Below are positions 32,366 to 41,442 of a stretch of DNA of 64,000 nucleotides, piece after piece (the first letter of the stretch is position 1; each line of letters begins with the position of its first letter). A program made the translations under genes and the position numbers. The notes under the pieces are model-generated. The model was not told where the DNA came from and did no database searches. It saw only the letters and a list, made by a program, of their open reading frames with translations. The stretch is from positions 1-64,000 of the forward strand of contig WYAZ01000142.1 of NCBI GenBank assembly GCA_011526105.1. The letters run 5' to 3'. Origin of the DNA: Deltaproteobacteria bacterium. Lineage in GTDB: Bacteria > Myxococcota > Kuafuiibacteriia > Kuafuiibacteriales > Kuafuiibacteriaceae.

Positions 32366-33535
32366 ATGACTGACCCCATCCGCACCGCTATTTTGGACAC
32401 GATAAATCGGCCGCTGCGGCGAGGGGCCCGTTTGCTCCGCGTTCGGCGGCACCAACGGCCGGGAACCGCACCCGGCACCGTGGTCGCGCCACCGCAGGCG
32501 GAGAAGCCCGAGGTCACGGTCTTCCACTTCGATGAGGTGGAGTGCCAGGAGCGAAGGATCCAGGAGCCGAATGAACTCGCCGCGCTCGATCTCAGCCGCG
32601 GCACCACCTGGCTGAACGTCGATGGACTCGGCGACGCCGAGCTCATCGAACGCATTGGTGCTCAGTTCGGGCTCCACCGCCTCGCGCTCGAGGACGTCGT
32701 GGGCACCCATCAGCGGGCAAAGGTGGAGTCCTACGAGGACCATCTCTACGTCGTGCTCAAGATGGTGCACGTGCACGAGGGGCTGGACGCGGAGCAGGTC
32801 AGCGTGTTCCTCGGGCCGCGCTTCGTCCTGTCCTTCCAGGAGCGCAAGGGAGATTGCCTCGAGCTGGTTCGGGACCGGCTGCGAAAGGGCAAGGGTCGTC
32901 TGCGGGCGGCCGGCGCGGACTACCTGGTGCACGCAATCCTCGATGCAATCGTCGACCACTACTTCCCGGTGCTCGAGGCCCTCGGAGAGAAGCTCGAACT
33001 CCTCGAGGACGAGGTGCTGCGCGATCCCAACCCGAGCGTGGTTCCGCAGATCCACGCAGTCCGACGGGAACTGCTGGGGCTGCGGCGAGCCGCCTGGCCA
33101 CTGCGCGAGGCCATGGGCAGCCTCTATCGTGATGAGAGCCCGCTCATTACGGCACCTACGCGTCCATATCTGCGTGACTGCTACGACCACACCGTGCAGC
33201 TCATCGACGTGATCGAGACCTACCGCGAGCTCACGTCCGGCCTGCTCGAGATCTACCTCTCGAGTCTTGGTCAGAAGAACAACGAAGTGATGAAGGTCCT
33301 CACCATCATCGCCACCATCTTCATCCCCTTGAGTTTCATCGCGGGGGTGTACGGCATGAACTTCAACCCCACGCGCTCGCCCTGGAACATGCCGGAGCTC
33401 GAGTGGACTTTCGGCTATCCCTTCGCGTTGCTGCTCATGCTCGTCGTGGCGCTCGGACTCGTGGGCTTCTTCGTCAGAAAGGGCTGGCTGGGGGAGGCAC
33501 GTCGCCGCCATCGTCGTCGCGCCCCGCCGGCCTGA
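32366..33535 (+). CDS. corA: CorA-type magnesium/divalent cation channel
   Basis: 389 residues. A large cytoplasmic domain with long charged helices precedes two C-terminal transmembrane helices. The first ends in YGMNF, the GMN selectivity signature of CorA. It imports Mg2+ (possibly Co2+ or Ni2+). The ATG at 32366 is preferred; a GTG at 32339 would extend it by nine residues. It is divergent from the C39-like gene with 82 nt between them, so the two units may share a regulatory region. Confidence 0.92.
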   Translation: MTDPIRTAILDTINRPLRRGARLLRVRRHQRPGTAPGTVVAPPQAEKPEVTVFHFDEVECQERRIQEPNELAALDLSRGTTWLNVDGLGDAELIERIGAQFGLHRLALEDVVGTHQRAKVESYEDHLYVVLKMVHVHEGLDAEQVSVFLGPRFVLSFQERKGDCLELVRDRLRKGKGRLRAAGADYLVHAILDAIVDHYFPVLEALGEKLELLEDEVLRDPNPSVVPQIHAVRRELLGLRRAAWPLREAMGSLYRDESPLITAPTRPYLRDCYDHTVQLIDVIETYRELTSGLLEIYLSSLGQKNNEVMKVLTIIATIFIPLSFIAGVYGMNFNPTRSPWNMPELEWTFGYPFALLLMLVVALGLVGFFVRKGWLGEARRRHRRRAPPA

Positions 33536-33577
33536 GGCGACTGGGAGCCCGCGGCGGAGTCTGCTACACTGCTCGGC

Positions 33578-34243
33578 ATGAGCGGAGCCTCGGACAAGAG
33601 TGTACAGCTCGGTCGTGACGGCCGATATCGATGCGGCGCGTGTGAAGCCGTCGTCACAACCGGCTCGGCCCACTGCCTGATCTGCCACGCAGACCTCGCT
33701 TGGCCCCACACCCCGGGAGCGAGAGAGGCTGCGATGGGTCCCACCACCCCGCGCCAGATCGAGCGTGCAGTCTGCCCTCGGGCGCACGGCTCCCTGGTCC
33801 ACGCCGAAATCCACGGAGGTCACGTTCACGCTTGTGCTCCGTGCGGCGGGCTCTTCCTCGAGACCGCCGCCAGCTCGGCTCTGATCGAGGACGCTTCGTT
33901 CAGGGAGGCGCTTACCGTCTTCGCGGCCGACCTCGACTCGAAGAGGACGGAGCAGGTCGACGGAGCGAAGGTCGGCTATCCGCCCTGCGCGGCCTGCGGA
34001 GAGGGCACCGCACGCAAGAACTTCGAGCGCGTCTCGGGGGTCATGGTCGATGTCTGTCGCAACCACGGCACCTGGTTCGACGGAGGAGAGGTCATCCGCG
34101 TTGTGGCGTTCCTCGCCGGGGATGGTCTCAGCCGTAAGGAGAGCTTCGAAGCGCGAGAGGCGGAGACCCTTGGGCGAGAGCGCGAGAAGATCAAGGAGAT
34201 CGAGAAGAAGATCCAGGCTCGAGATCGGTACCGAAAGTTCTAG
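33578..34243 (+). CDS. Zinc-ribbon protein with TFIIB-type zinc finger repeats
   Basis: 221 residues with several CxxC pairs: CGAC and CLIC near the start (about 19-36), CPRA...CAPCGG (about 66-90), and CAAC...CRNHGTWFDGGE (about 130-165). The last two blocks are zf-TFIIB-like ribbons with the typical CxxxxGxWxDxGE ending. The C-terminus is a charged helix. Function is unknown for this group; nucleic-acid or protein binding is a guess. It stands alone behind corA. Confidence 0.75.
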   Translation: MSGASDKSVQLGRDGRYRCGACEAVVTTGSAHCLICHADLAWPHTPGAREAAMGPTTPRQIERAVCPRAHGSLVHAEIHGGHVHACAPCGGLFLETAASSALIEDASFREALTVFAADLDSKRTEQVDGAKVGYPPCAACGEGTARKNFERVSGVMVDVCRNHGTWFDGGEVIRVVAFLAGDGLSRKESFEAREAETLGREREKIKEIEKKIQARDRYRKF

Positions 34244-34308
34244 GCTAGAGCTCATCTCACGCCCCCCCTCGGTCGCGATCCAAGCCAGTCCGCGCAGTCA
34301 GAAAACTG

Positions 34309-34343
34309 ACGAACCCGTGTTCGGGGCGAGCTCTCGGGTTCGT
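34309..34343. repeat. 9-bp inverted repeat upstream of the dikinase-like lipoprotein gene
   Basis: ACGAACCCG (34309-34317) is the perfect reverse complement of CGGGTTCGT (34335-34343), with a 17-nt centre. Just upstream GTCAG-AAAA-CTGAC (34296-34310) forms a second short hairpin whose right arm overlaps it by two bases. There is no T-tract. It may end the zinc-ribbon transcript or act as an operator for the gene starting at 34412. Confidence 0.4.
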
Positions 34344-34411
34344 CTCGCGGCCACCGGTCGGCAACTGGCGCACCGCGGACGAGTGGCATACGCTTTGCTC
34401 CCGACGTTTTC

Positions 34412-36646
34412 ATGCGACGAAGTCTTCCATGCACGAGCGCCTTCGCGCTCACGCTTCATCTCCTGTGGGCTTGCGGATCCTCGTCGCCCGACCCGGACGC
34501 TGGGGTAGATGTCGCCGACCTCGGCGTTTCGGATGCCTGGGAGGCGGACGCGGGCACCTCGGATCTGGGGGTGGATGCGGGCCCGGTGGATGCGCTCGCG
34601 TTCCTAAACGTCCTCGAGAGCTCGGACGACATGGCTCGGGTCGAGAACCCCGCCAAGCCCGGCGTCAAGTATCTTGCCCGCGTCGATGGGAGCGAGCTCC
34701 CGAGTCCTCTCATCGAGGACTGCTACTTCCAGAACATGCGACGCTGGGAGTGGCACGTGCAGTTTCTCCAGCAAGCTTTTCCCGAGTTCGAGGCGCTCGG
34801 GTTCGATACCTACGTGAGCTGGGTGCTTCGCAAGGCCACACGACGGCTCTGGGGCGGAGATGTTCGGCTCTGGCCTGGCGTCACGCATCCACTGACGGAG
34901 CGGCAGGGCGTGGTGAGTTTCATGGTCTACACCGACCAGACCGAGGCCTTCACGCTCGAACTCGTGACCGAGGTCCACGGTCGGTTGTCCGCATGTATGC
35001 CCTTCGCCGCCGATCTCCTCGTCGTGGTCCCGAGCCATCCCCTGCAGGCCAGCAGCGCGGAGGTGCTCCGTGCCGATCTCGCCGCTCGAGGCATCGGTGT
35101 GGTGCGGCCGCGCGAGCTGATTGAGGGGCTCAGCTCCGAATCCTACAGCGTGGGCGTGGGCTACGGATTCCTCCGGATCGTACCTTCGGGGCAGTACCTG
35201 CAGGACTACGGCCCACGGGACGTGGTGGTGGTGCAGAGCGCGCCCAACGACATCTCCATCGTCGCGGGTCTCTTGAGCGCGGACCCGCAGAACCTCCACA
35301 GCCACGTGAATCTTCGTCTGCAGGAGAAGGGCATCCCAAACGCGGCCGTTCCTGATGTCTATGACAACGCGCTCATTGCGACGCTCGACTCGAAGCTGGT
35401 GCGCTACGAAGTGACCGAGACCAAGGTCGATCTGAGACCGGCGGCGCTGGCTGAGGCGGAGGCATTCTGGGCGGCGAATCGACCGGTCGTCCCCGAGCCG
35501 AGAGCCGACCTCAGCGTCACGCAGATCGGACGTTACGCCGATCTGGGTTTCAGCGACAGCGACAGCTACGGCGCAAAAGCGGCGAACCTGGCCGAACTCC
35601 GAAACCTCCTCCCCGCAGCGCACCGCGTGGATGGCTTCGCGATTCCGTTCGCGGCCTATCACGCGTTCATTCAGCAAGGCGGCCTCGAGGCCAGCATCGA
35701 GGCCCTCCTCACCGACCCGCGGGTGCGTGAAGACGCCGCCTTGAAGCGGGTTCGCCTAAACGAGCTTCGGCGCGCCATCCGCGCGGCGCCATTTCCCGCT
35801 GCCCTCGAGGGCGAGATTCAGGCCGCCATGATCGCGACCTCAGGCGGGCAAGCGGCGACCGTCCCCTTCAAGTTCCGGAGCAGCACCAACGTCGAAGACC
35901 TGGATGCGCTCACCGGCGCTGGGCTCTATGACTCGCGCCGGGGCTGTCTGGCCGACGATCAAGACGGAGATGAGCTCGGCCCCTCCGCCTGTCTATCGCA
36001 GGAGGAGCGAGCGTTTCTGGAGTCGCGGCTCGTGGAGCTGCGTGCAGAACAGGCCCAGTACCCCGACCGCTCGTGGCTGTCGGAGATGATTCTCGACCTC
36101 GAGGGTGACCTCTCGGAGGAGAAGACGGTCGCTCGTGCGGTGCGTCGAGTCTGGTCGAGCCTATGGAACGAGCGAGCCTTCGACGAGCGCGAGTACTACG
36201 GCATCGACCACCGCCTGGCGTTCATGGGCATCGCGGTCAATCCTGCCTTTGCACTGGAGCAAGTGAACGCGGTCGTGCTCACGAACCTCTCTGGCACCAG
36301 CACGAACTCGTTTTACCGAGTGGTCTCGCAGGTGGGCTACGAGAGTGTGGTCCAGCCGGCGGACCCCACCGTAGTCGCGGAGGTGCTCACGTTCAGGCGC
36401 GACGGTCAGAGCGTGGTCGGGGTGCAACACCTCGTGTCGTCCTCGCTCTCCGCCGGCGGTGCTCCGCTCTGGTCGAACGAGAACCTAGATATCCTCGGAG
36501 GCCTCGTGTTCGTGGTGCAGGATCACTTCGAAACGAGTGTCTATCCAGAGCTTCGGCCACTGCGACTCGATCTGGAGGTCAAGATCGATCGCTCGGGCGA
36601 AGTTGTGCTCAAGCAGGTTCGACCGTATTTGACCTCCGGACCCTAG
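34412..36646 (+). CDS. Secreted lipoprotein with glucan-water-dikinase/PEP-synthase-like domains
   Basis: 744 residues. A lipoprotein signal (LLWAC, Cys21) and an Asp/Ala-rich linker (about 25-60) place it outside the cytoplasm. A middle region holds NLHSHVNLRLQEKGIP (294-309), resembling the phosphohistidine swivel domain, with His298 the likely residue. It is followed by a PPDK/PEP-synthase ATP-grasp domain (about 385-740) with RSSTNVEDL (489-497) and a closing KQVRP. His domain before nucleotide domain is the order of plant glucan, water dikinases. An ATP-using enzyme outside the membrane is odd, so it may have lost catalysis and bind nucleotides or glucans. The DUF4262 gene follows after 3 nt. 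Confidence 0.75.
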   Translation: MRRSLPCTSAFALTLHLLWACGSSSPDPDAGVDVADLGVSDAWEADAGTSDLGVDAGPVDALAFLNVLESSDDMARVENPAKPGVKYLARVDGSELPSPLIEDCYFQNMRRWEWHVQFLQQAFPEFEALGFDTYVSWVLRKATRRLWGGDVRLWPGVTHPLTERQGVVSFMVYTDQTEAFTLELVTEVHGRLSACMPFAADLLVVVPSHPLQASSAEVLRADLAARGIGVVRPRELIEGLSSESYSVGVGYGFLRIVPSGQYLQDYGPRDVVVVQSAPNDISIVAGLLSADPQNLHSHVNLRLQEKGIPNAAVPDVYDNALIATLDSKLVRYEVTETKVDLRPAALAEAEAFWAANRPVVPEPRADLSVTQIGRYADLGFSDSDSYGAKAANLAELRNLLPAAHRVDGFAIPFAAYHAFIQQGGLEASIEALLTDPRVREDAALKRVRLNELRRAIRAAPFPAALEGEIQAAMIATSGGQAATVPFKFRSSTNVEDLDALTGAGLYDSRRGCLADDQDGDELGPSACLSQEERAFLESRLVELRAEQAQYPDRSWLSEMILDLEGDLSEEKTVARAVRRVWSSLWNERAFDEREYYGIDHRLAFMGIAVNPAFALEQVNAVVLTNLSGTSTNSFYRVVSQVGYESVVQPADPTVVAEVLTFRRDGQSVVGVQHLVSSSLSAGGAPLWSNENLDILGGLVFVVQDHFETSVYPELRPLRLDLEVKIDRSGEVVLKQVRPYLTSGP

Positions 36647-36649
36647 GTC

Positions 36650-37093
36650 ATGGACGAGGCGGAGAGGCGACTCCTCGAGAACATTAGGCGCTACGACTAT
36701 CACATCGTGGTGGTCGGCGCCGCGGACACGCCTTCGCCCTTCGCCCATACAGTGGGCCTGTTTCATCGCTTTCATCACCCGGAGATCGTCGTGGTCGGTC
36801 TCGGTGAAGACCGGCTCGTCGACATCCTGACGCACGTTGCGGAGGAGGTTCGGGGCGGCGAGCGCTTCGAGGCCAAGAAGACCTACGACGATGTCCTCGA
36901 GGCTCACGACTGCACTTTTCGCCGAGTGGCCGCTCGTCACTTCGCCACGCATCTGGCGCGGGCACTCTGGTACTACGACGGTTTTCCATTCCCCGCCCTT
37001 CAGCTCGTCTGGCCGGACGCCGACGGCCGATACCCGTGGCAGTCGAGGGTGGTTCGGGGTCTGAAGCAGCTCCAGCCGGTTCTCGAGCGCTGA
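36650..37093 (+). CDS. DUF4262 domain protein
   Basis: 147 residues fitting DUF4262: ENIRRYDYHIVVVG near the start, FAHTVGLFHRFHHPEIVVVGL (about 31-51) and a Trp/Tyr-rich end (WYYDGFPFPALQLVWPD). The family is widespread and uncharacterised. The gene starts 3 nt after the dikinase-like lipoprotein gene and probably shares its transcript. It has no signal peptide, so it acts in the cytoplasm. Confidence 0.8.
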   Translation: MDEAERRLLENIRRYDYHIVVVGAADTPSPFAHTVGLFHRFHHPEIVVVGLGEDRLVDILTHVAEEVRGGERFEAKKTYDDVLEAHDCTFRRVAARHFATHLARALWYYDGFPFPALQLVWPDADGRYPWQSRVVRGLKQLQPVLER

Positions 37094-37101
37094 GATCGTC
37101 T

Positions 37102-38949
37102 TCAGGGCGGAGGTGCGGGGGCGTCGAGCCGGATCACCTCACCCGCCCACGGCAAGGCGAGCCAAGCGTTTCCAGCGTCGTCTCGCTGGCCGCCGGTCAC
37201 GAGCCCCTCGCCGATCACTCGTGCTCCTGGCCGCAGGCGGCGTTGCGGACCTTGACCGTACTCCGCCAGCAAGGCTCGGCCGAGCCGACCCGCGCCTCGC
37301 TCACGCGCGGCGATGAACAGCCTCCGCTTCTTCCCCTCGTTCCACTCGAACTCGGCCAATGCGGTGGCATCGGCCGCGGATTCGAAGAACCACTGCGGTG
37401 GGGCGATGGCGCCCGGAATCCCAGAGCGCGAGCGCGTGAAGGCAGGCCTTGCCTCGGAGAAGAAGCCGAGCACGTTCCCGTCGCCGAAGGGGGCGCTGGT
37501 GAGCAGACCGAGGCGAAGGCTTGGTGCCGCTAGGCCGGCGCCACTCTCCTCGGCAAGTATGAGCGGCTGCCACCAGATCGCAAGGCTCTGCGTAGACTCG
37601 GTGACGACGACACGACGAGCTCCGTCCGGGTTCTTTCCCCGCCGAATGCTCGAGATGCTCAGCTCGGTCAGGGTGCTGGTGTGGACCTCGCGAAGGTCGC
37701 GTGTGGCGACGACGAGCCGATCGCTTCCCTGGACTTGCTCGGTGTGAAGCGCGAGCACGAGTCGATCCGACTCGGGCTCGTACAACAGATCGACAGGCGC
37801 GAACGCGGCGCTCTCCAGCGGGGTGCTGCTCGGGATCCGCCGTGTACTCTCCACCGCCCCGGCGGCGTCGAAACGTACGAAGTAAAGCTCAGGATACACA
37901 CCGTAGACCCCGTAGAGCTGGTCTTCGAGATCCATGGTGAGCACGTTCAAGCACGGAAGTCCCGGCTCGGCGCGAGTCAGCACCTGAAGAGGAGTTCCGC
38001 CCACGGTCGTGAGTGTCGAAGGCGTGCCTTCGTCGCTGCAGTCGCGTGTCGTGGTTTCGGAGCTTCGCGTGAGGGCAACGATGCGCGTCTTGCCCACTGC
38101 GAGGTCAGGTACGTGTCCACCGTGAAATGCGTAGTACGGGATCCGATTCGGCCGCTGGGCGATGGAGGGCTCGGACAGCGGCGACGCCACCCGAACTCTC
38201 TCGAGTGAGATCGTGAGCGCTTCTTCGGGCTGATGGAGGTGGAAGCGGCACTGCTCGGGTCCGACCGTGCAGACCATCGAGAGGATTGCGTCGTTCTCAG
38301 GCGCGGTGTTCCTGCATTCCCGGTTCCCATCGACACAGAGCTGTCCGAGTCGATCGACAAATATGGCTTGTTCCTCACCCACGCACCGATCGAGGTTGAT
38401 GCGGGCCTGGCATCCATCGAGGAGCTCGATTCCACCGAAACAGGGGTCCGCGAGACAGTCGTTCTCGACCGAGATGTTGGCGGCGAGGCCAGGCGGCATC
38501 TCCTCCGCGGGACGCAAGAGGTGCTCGGTGGGGCAGGTGGCGAGGAGCGATGGATGTGAGAGCTCGGGCACCCGTTCCTCCGAGATGGGTCCGTCGCCGC
38601 GATCGTCCGAGACCTCAAAGGTCCAAATCGGCGGGGGGAGGCCGGGCCGACAATCCGGCCTCGGAATGAGCAAGCCTTCGCTCAGAGCCTGGAGGTCGAG
38701 GCCGGCCTCGCGGAGCGCGGTGTCCCATCCGAAATACCACGCGATCTGGCCCTTCTCTCGCAGGACGGGGGGAGGATTCGATCCGGGCCAGAGACCGCTG
38801 AGTCTTCGTATCACCCCTTCGTCGGTCGCGACGGCGGCTGCGACGTGCTCGAGACCGAGGGGGACGGTGTTGTCTTCGCGGACCTCCGACTGCAGGCAGG
38901 CCGAGAGCGCAAGGCAGGCCGCGGCGAGGCGCTGAGCTGAAGGAAACAT
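37102..38949 (-). CDS. Large lipoprotein, dispersed family copy C
   Basis: 615 residues with a signal peptide and lipobox (LSACLQ, Cys near 18). The family motif reads AWYFGWDTALREAGLDLQAL (about 72-91). Its central CLNVL...YFVRFDAAGAV segment and C-terminal AWLALPWAGEVIRLD match copy A at 9.1 kb. Many cysteine pairs in the first half (CFGG, CQARINLDRC, CVDGNREC) suggest disulfides and an extracytoplasmic place. It is convergent with the DUF4262 gene and divergent from the LolA-like gene. Function unknown. Confidence 0.8.
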   Translation of the reverse strand: MFPSAQRLAAACLALSACLQSEVREDNTVPLGLEHVAAAVATDEGVIRRLSGLWPGSNPPPVLREKGQIAWYFGWDTALREAGLDLQALSEGLLIPRPDCRPGLPPPIWTFEVSDDRGDGPISEERVPELSHPSLLATCPTEHLLRPAEEMPPGLAANISVENDCLADPCFGGIELLDGCQARINLDRCVGEEQAIFVDRLGQLCVDGNRECRNTAPENDAILSMVCTVGPEQCRFHLHQPEEALTISLERVRVASPLSEPSIAQRPNRIPYYAFHGGHVPDLAVGKTRIVALTRSSETTTRDCSDEGTPSTLTTVGGTPLQVLTRAEPGLPCLNVLTMDLEDQLYGVYGVYPELYFVRFDAAGAVESTRRIPSSTPLESAAFAPVDLLYEPESDRLVLALHTEQVQGSDRLVVATRDLREVHTSTLTELSISSIRRGKNPDGARRVVVTESTQSLAIWWQPLILAEESGAGLAAPSLRLGLLTSAPFGDGNVLGFFSEARPAFTRSRSGIPGAIAPPQWFFESAADATALAEFEWNEGKKRRLFIAARERGAGRLGRALLAEYGQGPQRRLRPGARVIGEGLVTGGQRDDAGNAWLALPWAGEVIRLDAPAPPP

Positions 38950-39052
38950 CCGACGAAAACGAGCGTATCAGCCTTCCCCCCAGTTCAGAAGCGGCCTGGG
39001 CTTTCTCCGGGCGACTTGCCGCCCGCCCCGAAGTGCTGGAAGCTCAGCCGGG

Positions 39053-39877
39053 ATGTTGGTGGTCCGGACTCCGCGCTGGCCCGAGACAGGTGTCGCACTT
39101 CTCTTCTCGGGCGCGATCGCCTGCGCCTCGGCGCCTGCGGTTCCCCTCGAGACCGAAGCGAAGTCCAAGCCAGCGCTGGAAGTGGCCCCCGAGCTCCCGC
39201 CCACGCCCGCCGAGCTTTTTGAAGCTTACGTGCGAGCCATGGGGGGTCGAGCGCGCATCCTCCGCGGAAACAGCTATCGCGCCAAGGGCACACTGAGTGT
39301 GGCCGATCAGGGCATCGAGGGAGAGCTGCTCGTGTACATGGCCGCGCCCAACAAGACGCTCACGGTGTTGCAGATGCCTGGCTTCGGCGAGGTGCGCGAG
39401 GGCTTCGATGGCGAGGTGGGCTGGAGCATCGACCCGATGAGTGGGCCTCGCACCAAGAGCGGAGACGAGCTGCGAGATCTCGAACGCCGTTCCGAGCTCC
39501 ACTATGCGCTCGAGTTCCAGAAGTTCTACCGCGAGATGCGGACCTCCGGGCGTCGCGTCTTTGGCAAGCAGGACTGCTATCGGGTCGAGCTGAAGACCCT
39601 GGATGATCGCGACGAAGTACTCTACTTCAGCGTCGAGAGCGGTCTGCTCGTAGGCCGGGAAGCGATGACTCCCACCGTGATGGGCGACGTTCGGATCGTG
39701 TCTCACTACGAGGAGTATCGGAAGGTCGATGGTCTCGCGCACCCCGTTCGAGTTCGGCAGGTGCAGGGGGCGTCGACGAGCATCATCAGCCTCGATGAAG
39801 TCGAGGAGAACCCGGCGGAGCTGCCCAGCTTTGCGCCTCCGGCGGAGGTCAAGGCGCTGCTCGACGAAGGGGACTAG
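39053..39877 (+). CDS. Exported LolA-like (outer-membrane lipoprotein-sorting fold) protein
   Basis: 274 residues with a lipoprotein-type signal (IACAS, Cys near 24) and a Pro/Glu-rich linker. The rest has the alternating strands of the LolA/LppX half-barrel: VYMAAPNKTLTVLQMPGFGEVREGFDG and YEEYRKVDGLAHPVRVR are typical. Such proteins bind lipids or lipoprotein acyl chains in the periplasm. Its stop TAG lies in the palindrome CTAG (39874-39877), shared with the TAG of the convergent GMC gene on the other strand. Confidence 0.7.
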   Translation: MLVVRTPRWPETGVALLFSGAIACASAPAVPLETEAKSKPALEVAPELPPTPAELFEAYVRAMGGRARILRGNSYRAKGTLSVADQGIEGELLVYMAAPNKTLTVLQMPGFGEVREGFDGEVGWSIDPMSGPRTKSGDELRDLERRSELHYALEFQKFYREMRTSGRRVFGKQDCYRVELKTLDDRDEVLYFSVESGLLVGREAMTPTVMGDVRIVSHYEEYRKVDGLAHPVRVRQVQGASTSIISLDEVEENPAELPSFAPPAEVKALLDEGD

Positions 39878-41442
39878 CGCACCTCGTGTTTCGGTCGGCT
39901 CGCTCGGGCAGGGGTCTCGAGATGAGCTCTCGACTCTTCGTTCAGCAGTTCCTCCGCGCGGAGTTGGGCGAGGCCCATGATGGTGTGCTGAGGATTTACG
40001 CCGAGCGTCGTGGGAATGGCCGAGGCATCGGCGATGACGAGGTTCGGGACCCCGTAGACCCGAGCCCGGGTGTCGCAGACCGCGCGTTTCGGATCCGAAC
40101 CCATGACCGCACCACCGAAGAGGTGGGAGAGAATGGCGGTATAGGCTCTGGGGTCGAGGGGTGCTTGATCGAGGACCCCGAGTTCATCAGGGCCGATCTC
40201 GAAGGGCAGGCCGAACACCCCCGGCCAGACCTTCTTGGCCCCGGCCGCGAACTGCATCTCCGCCAGGATCCGGATGCCGGTCTTCATCTTCTGCATGTCC
40301 ACGGGGCCGAGCTGATAACGAACCACCGGCCGACCCCCGAAGCCGTTTCTCACCGTGCCGGAGGCCTCTGCTCGCACCGCTTGAATCCAGAAGCTGAGGT
40401 GCCGGAAGTTGGTGAGGCGCTCCATCAGCTGCGTTCCCCCGCCCGCGAGTCGGCTGGCGACCATCTCGAGCGGAAGGGCCAAGGTCTCGAGCTTGAGCCC
40501 CGGGTTCTCTCGGTAAGCCATCGAAGCCCAGCCCTGCGTGGCGCCAATCTGCATGTCCACGGGATCATCGTAGAGGCCGAAGACACCGGTGCCGGGGTGC
40601 GAGCGGAAGTGCTGCCCGAGCGCGGGCGACCGATAGCCCGAGCGTTCGAGCAGCGCCGGAGTATGAGTGGCGGACGCGGCGAGGAAGACCGCACGACGCG
40701 CGCGAAGAACGTAGCGATCTCCGACCGCCTTTGTCCCAGGATGACGAAACCGTCCCACCACCCCGGTGGCTCGACCGTTCTCGAGGAGGACGCGCTTCAC
40801 CGGCGCGCACGAGACCACGGTGCCTCCTCGCTCGAGCACCTCGGGGATGTAGTTCAGGTTGGTGCTTTGTTTCCGGCCCGCGCGACAGCCCTGCAGGCAC
40901 TGGCCCTGTCCTTGGCAGCCCTCGGCGTATCGACGCATCACGTGGCCCTCGAAACCGCGCCGCTCCGCACCCAAGATGGCGAGCTCGTTCGAGCGGCCCA
41001 AGGAGGTCTTTGGAACGAGCTCCGCCGAGAGTTCCTTCTCGATCTGATCCTGATGGCGCCAGACGCGGTCAGCGAGTTGCGCGTCGTCGATCCCGTGCTC
41101 CGTCCGCCAAGACATGAAGATGTCGCCCGGGGTCCGAACGCAGATCGCGGAGTTGATGACGGTGGTGCCTCCCACCGCGCGGGCTTGCACGACCGGCCAG
41201 AGCGCTCGTCCGCGTGTGACTTGAACGCCCCAGTCATCGAACAGCCACTTCATCGCGCCGGCGCAGCTGCCTGGATAGTGTTCGGGGTCGAGCCAGGGAC
41301 CAGCCTCCACCACGATGACCGAGTGCCCCCCGCGTGCGAGGGTGACCGCCGCCGCCGCGCCGCCCGCGCCACTGCCCACGACGACCACGTCCGCGTCGAT
41401 CTCGAGCGTGCGTCCGCTCTTTTGAAAGGCGAGGTGGGTCAC
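39874..41442 (-). CDS. GMC-family FAD-dependent oxidoreductase
   Basis: 522 residues from a GTG at 41442 that overlaps the preceding stop as GTGA. The Rossmann FAD motif VVVGSGAGGAAAAVTLARGG lies near 15-34, a Cys-rich loop CQGQGQCLQGC near 180, and a C-terminal HLFGGAVMG...NPQHTIMGLA block supplies the GMC catalytic histidines. It resembles long-chain alcohol and sterol oxidases. It oxidises an alcohol, but the exact substrate cannot be told. Translation is coupled to a small membrane protein gene directly upstream. Confidence 0.85.
   Translation of the reverse strand: MTHLAFQKSGRTLEIDADVVVVGSGAGGAAAAVTLARGGHSVIVVEAGPWLDPEHYPGSCAGAMKWLFDDWGVQVTRGRALWPVVQARAVGGTTVINSAICVRTPGDIFMSWRTEHGIDDAQLADRVWRHQDQIEKELSAELVPKTSLGRSNELAILGAERRGFEGHVMRRYAEGCQGQGQCLQGCRAGRKQSTNLNYIPEVLERGGTVVSCAPVKRVLLENGRATGVVGRFRHPGTKAVGDRYVLRARRAVFLAASATHTPALLERSGYRSPALGQHFRSHPGTGVFGLYDDPVDMQIGATQGWASMAYRENPGLKLETLALPLEMVASRLAGGGTQLMERLTNFRHLSFWIQAVRAEASGTVRNGFGGRPVVRYQLGPVDMQKMKTGIRILAEMQFAAGAKKVWPGVFGLPFEIGPDELGVLDQAPLDPRAYTAILSHLFGGAVMGSDPKRAVCDTRARVYGVPNLVIADASAIPTTLGVNPQHTIMGLAQLRAEELLNEESRAHLETPARASRPKHEVR

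Noticed and set aside
32342-34255. A 637-codon minus-strand frame opposite corA and the zinc-ribbon gene
   Set aside because: Both plus-strand genes have firm motifs (GMN, zinc ribbons); the antisense frame shows low-complexity composition only.
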